Made by a program: the position numbers and the translations under genes. From Tritrichomonas musculus (lineage: Eukaryota > Parabasalia > Tritrichomonadida > Tritrichomonadidae), in assembly GCA_039105265.1 (NCBI GenBank), contig JAPFFF010000034.1, forward strand, positions 992,001 to 1,056,000: a stretch of 64,000 nt of DNA, in the 5' to 3' direction. This document shows, one piece after another, positions 60,854 to 64,000 of the stretch. Each line of letters begins with the position of its first letter. Within the stretch, counting starts at the first letter, position 1. Below the pieces are notes generated by a model that was given only the letters and a program-made list of their open reading frames with translations, had not been told where the DNA came from and searched no databases.

Positions 60854-60950
60854 GACCTAGTGCAACTTTTTAATCATCATATAAATTATTTAATATATAA
60901 AATCAACACATATGAAATAACGTGCATAGCCGTCGAAGTTGCACCAGTTC
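60854..60950. mobile_element. 97-bp MITE, array copy 5
   Basis: CCTAGTGC type, as in the copy at 54691; same duplication. Confidence 0.88.
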
Positions 60951-61664
60951 TGTTTGAGTATCTTTCAAAATAAATTATTTATAATAAAAAAAACGGTTTA
61001 TCATAAATATCTCAATTTTGAGAGAAAATTAAACAATTGCAAGAAAAAATAAGCATAACGTGCAAATTAATATTAAAAAAAAAATTATTCGTGTTAAAAA
61101 TTTTATTAATATCTCGACTTGTACTTTGTTTCATAATGATGACTATTTAATAAAATCTAATTTATTTGTTTGCTTAATTTTGTGTTGAATCAAAACGGTT
61201 GGGAATGTGAAATTTCAAGTTTTATGTTATGTTATGAGTTTCAGATTATCTCTTTTGTGCAATTGCCGGTTATTTTAAATTTCAAATTTTATAATAAATA
61301 TTGAACATTTTAAGGTGAAGTGTAAGTTGAAATGTTTGAGTATCTTTTCAAAACAAATTTAAAAAAAAAAAATTTTTTTATCAGAAATATCTCAATTTTG
61401 AGAGAAAATTAAACAATGCAAAGAAAAAATAGCATAACGTGTAAATTAATATTAAAAAAAAATTATTCGTATTCAAAATTTTATTAATATCTCGACTTGT
61501 ACTTTGTTTCATAATGATGACTATTTAATAAATCTAATTTATTTGTTTGCTTAATTTTGTGTTGAATCAAAACGGTTAGGAATGTGAAATTTCAAATTTT
61601 ATGTTATGTTATGAGTTTCAGATTATCTCTTTTGTGCAATTGCCAAAAATAAATATTGAACATT
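60951..61664. other. Long ZPR1 spacer with ghost unit
   Basis: Second long spacer. The remnant of a ZPR1 coding end joins spacer sequence near 61336, as at 50938 and 55170. Confidence 0.8.
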
Positions 61665-62930
61665 TTAAGGTGAAGTGTAAGTTGAAATGTTGTTGATGAT
61701 ATATTCTTCGGTCTTCATGTCATTGATTCCGAGGTAATCATTGTCATCGGCAGATCTGTCATAATTTTCAATGATGATTTTATCGTTTCTCTTGATTTCT
61801 TCGATGTATGAGTTTGACAATGGATCATCGATGATGATTGTGAAAGGTTCTTCGTTGTTGCTAAATTCTTCGAGAGTTTGAATGAGATAATTGTAGATAG
61901 ATAAGTCACCAATGTCTGCATATCTTGCTGTGAATGGATTATTGTCTCTTAAATTCTTCTGGATTTCAACCAAGAGTCCTTCAACTGTCGTGAATTTTCC
62001 TCCAAGAGTTCCTGATGTGAGTTCGAAATCAATTTCTGGGATTTTGATTTTCGCTGTTTCTGACTTTATTAATTCTCTCTTTAAATCTTCTCTCGAATCA
62101 CAGTATAACGAGATTGTTCTTGCCTTTGGTGAGACTGTTCCGCATACGATAACTTCTGCTTTGTGATATCCACAATGATCGCAGTTGAATGTCATGATTG
62201 CGATTTCCTTGAAGTGAGGAATGACGAGTGTGCAAGATCTCATTGTTCCTTCTGTTTCACAAACTGCACAAGCCGTCTGCAATCCCATGATTTGGCCGTC
62301 ATTGTTAGCAAATATTGAATCGATTCTGTCAAATGACTCTTGTCCAATTTCATAATTATCGTGATTTCTTTTTTCATTAATTTCGATTGATTCTTCGTTC
62401 TCTTTCGTTCTTTCGTAGTAAGTGATTTCAATTTTGTCATCTTTTTCTGGTGAATTTGGACATTCAATGAAACTGTTTCCTGAAGGATCGTCAAGAATCA
62501 TATCGAATTCAACAGAACCATTGATGCATTTTTCAAATTGTTCTAGGAAATCTTTGTTTTCAATATCGTTCAATGCTGCATAAGTTTTTGATAAGAATTT
62601 TTCGATTGTTTGATATGAATTAGCTTGTGTTGGTCCAGGGATCTCTAATCTTAATTGAGGAATTGAAAGAGTGCAAGAACAGCTTTTAATGATGAATCTT
62701 TGTAAATCATTAAATGAAGAGATGTGATAAGTTATGTGAATTCCATTTTGTTGAACAATTCCTGGAAATGCGATGGATTCATTTGTGTAATTACAATATG
62801 GACATTTGAAATGAGATATTTTGATATTTCTAAAGTATTCAATGTTTTTAAATTCATAACTTAATGTTCCATTCTTCATACAATTCAAGCATAATGTCTC
62901 ATTTTCGTTTGAATTAAAAAGATCAGTCAT
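61665..62930 (-). CDS. ZPR1: ZPR1-type zinc-finger protein, array copy 6
   Basis: 421 aa from the ATG at 62930; same type as copies 1 and 3 (ARY, CDHC, TTTACTTG upstream region). It begins the third repeat of the array's higher-order pattern. Both C4 fingers intact. Confidence 0.92.
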   Translation of the reverse strand: MTDLFNSNENETLCLNCMKNGTLSYEFKNIEYFRNIKISHFKCPYCNYTNESIAFPGIVQQNGIHITYHISSFNDLQRFIIKSCSCTLSIPQLRLEIPGPTQANSYQTIEKFLSKTYAALNDIENKDFLEQFEKCINGSVEFDMILDDPSGNSFIECPNSPEKDDKIEITYYERTKENEESIEINEKRNHDNYEIGQESFDRIDSIFANNDGQIMGLQTACAVCETEGTMRSCTLVIPHFKEIAIMTFNCDHCGYHKAEVIVCGTVSPKARTISLYCDSREDLKRELIKSETAKIKIPEIDFELTSGTLGGKFTTVEGLLVEIQKNLRDNNPFTARYADIGDLSIYNYLIQTLEEFSNNEEPFTIIIDDPLSNSYIEEIKRNDKIIIENYDRSADDNDYLGINDMKTEEYIINNISTYTSP

Positions 62931-63161
62931 ATTAAAAAATGATGTGAAAATTGTTTTTAAAACAATAATTTTTCGATTTACTTGTTTTGAAATTGTTTTA
63001 AACAATGTCACCAAAGTTTATTCAATTTTCAAAATTTTCAAAATTTTTTATCTGAAAAAGTTTTCTTTTAATAACGTATTTTATTTAAATTTTATGATAT
63101 GAAATTTTCTTTAGAAAAATCTATCTGTATCTTTTTTTATTATGATAAAAATGTTTGAGTA

Positions 63162-63258
63162 GACCTGGTGCAACTTTTTAATCATCATATAAATTATTTA
63201 ATATATAAAATCAACACATATGAAATAACGTGCATAACCGTCGAAGTTGCACCAGTTC
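63162..63258. mobile_element. 97-bp MITE, array copy 6
   Basis: CCTGGTGC type; same site and duplication as the other units. Confidence 0.88.
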
Positions 63259-63591
63259 TGTTTGAGTATCTTTCAAAATAAATTATTTATAATAAAAAAA
63301 ACTGTTTATCAGAAATATCTCAATTTTGAGAGAAAATTAAACAATTGCAAGAAAAAATAGCATAACGTGTAAATTAATATTAAAAAAAATTTTTCGTATT
63401 CAAAGTTTTATTAATATCTCGACTTGTACTTTGTTTCATAATGATGACTATTTAATAAATCTAATTTATTTGTTTGCTTAATTTTGTGTTGAATCAAAAC
63501 GGTTAGGAATGTGAAATTTCAAATTTTATGTTATGTTATGAGTTTCAGATTATCTCTTTTGTGCAATTGCCAAAAATAAATATTGAACATT

Positions 63592-64000
63592 TTAAGGTGA
63601 AGTGTAAGTTGAAATGTTGTTGATGATATATTCTTCAGTCTTCATGTCATTGATTCCGAGGTAATCATTGTCATCGGCAGATCTGTCATAATTTTCAATG
63701 ATGATTTTATCGTTTCTCTTGATTTCTTCGATGTATGAGTTTGACAATGGATCATCGATGATGATTGTGAAAGGTTCTTCGTTGTTGCTAAATTCTTCGA
63801 GAGTTTGAATGAGATAATTGTAGATAGATAAGTCACCAATGTCTGCATAGCTTTCTGTGAATGGATTATTGTCTCTTAAATTCTTCTGGATTTCAACCAA
63901 GAGTCCTTCAACTGTCGTGAATTTTCCTCCAAGAGTTCCTGATGTGAGTTCGAAATCAATTTCTGGGATTTTGATTTTCGCTGTTTCTGACTTTATTAAT
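63592..64000 (-). CDS. ZPR1: ZPR1-type zinc-finger protein, array copy 7, cut by the window end
   Basis: The C-terminal 136 residues or so of a seventh copy, ESY variant, open to the last base of the window. The missing part is only the window edge; there is no sign of damage. The array therefore continues to the right. Confidence 0.9.
   Translation of the reverse strand, partial: LIKSETAKIKIPEIDFELTSGTLGGKFTTVEGLLVEIQKNLRDNNPFTESYADIGDLSIYNYLIQTLEEFSNNEEPFTIIIDDPLSNSYIEEIKRNDKIIIENYDRSADDNDYLGINDMKTEEYIINNISTYTSP

Overview
The window looks like nuclear DNA of a trichomonad parabasalid (Trichomonas/Tritrichomonas type). It is very AT-rich, and none of the genes I read needs an intron. Several genes carry a TCA(C/T)-type initiator (Inr) within about 25 nt of the ATG, as known for Trichomonas. 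Several stops read TAAA, the known parabasalid cleavage/polyadenylation context. The content also fits: giant HECT ligases, BspA-like leucine-rich proteins, Pmp-like surface proteins, a kinase fused to Sel1 repeats, ankyrin proteins, a mariner transposon and a bacterial-looking acetyltransferase. I cannot fix the species.

Layout. 1-3506: three unrecognised genes, two leftward and one rightward, around a compact divergent promoter with 20-bp repeats; a distinct GC-rich island follows. 4773-10922: a 2049-aa HECT E3 ligase. 10923-17660: transposon-rich DNA with an 859-bp non-autonomous element, an apparently whole mariner, a 790-bp TA-flanked element full of 99-bp repeats, a 150-bp MITE, a broken PIF1-type helicase end and a BspA-like gene running into it. 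17661-20785: a Pmp-like membrane protein gene with an internal inversion and one stop. 20786-29326: mostly gene-poor, with 1200-bp and 942-bp elements, a second copy of the 150-bp MITE, two copies of a 450-bp element, one small gene and a decayed coiled-coil gene. 29324-35107: a second HECT ligase, paralogous to the first, whose stop codon is supplied by a transposon end.

35431-46072: decaying or truncated genes (RCC1-like, AAA ATPase, ankyrin, low-complexity proteins) around an intact 1357-aa kinase-Sel1 protein. 46085-46700: an 18-bp minisatellite with higher-order structure. 47365-49491: a divergently transcribed actin-like gene and a putative winged-helix regulator. 49956-50486: a GNAT acetyltransferase. 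About 50530 to the window end: a tandem array of six complete and one partial ZPR1 gene, all leftward, in units of 1927 or about 2307 bp, each carrying a 97-bp MITE and interspersed with 'ghost' units that have lost the gene.

The host genes point to ubiquitination (two HECT ligases), cytoskeleton (actin-like), signalling (kinase-Sel1) and translation-factor folding (ZPR1). They do not form an obvious pathway. The main structural signals are the ZPR1 amplification, a set of non-autonomous DNA transposons whose ends and target-site duplications can be read directly, and the intragenic inversion.
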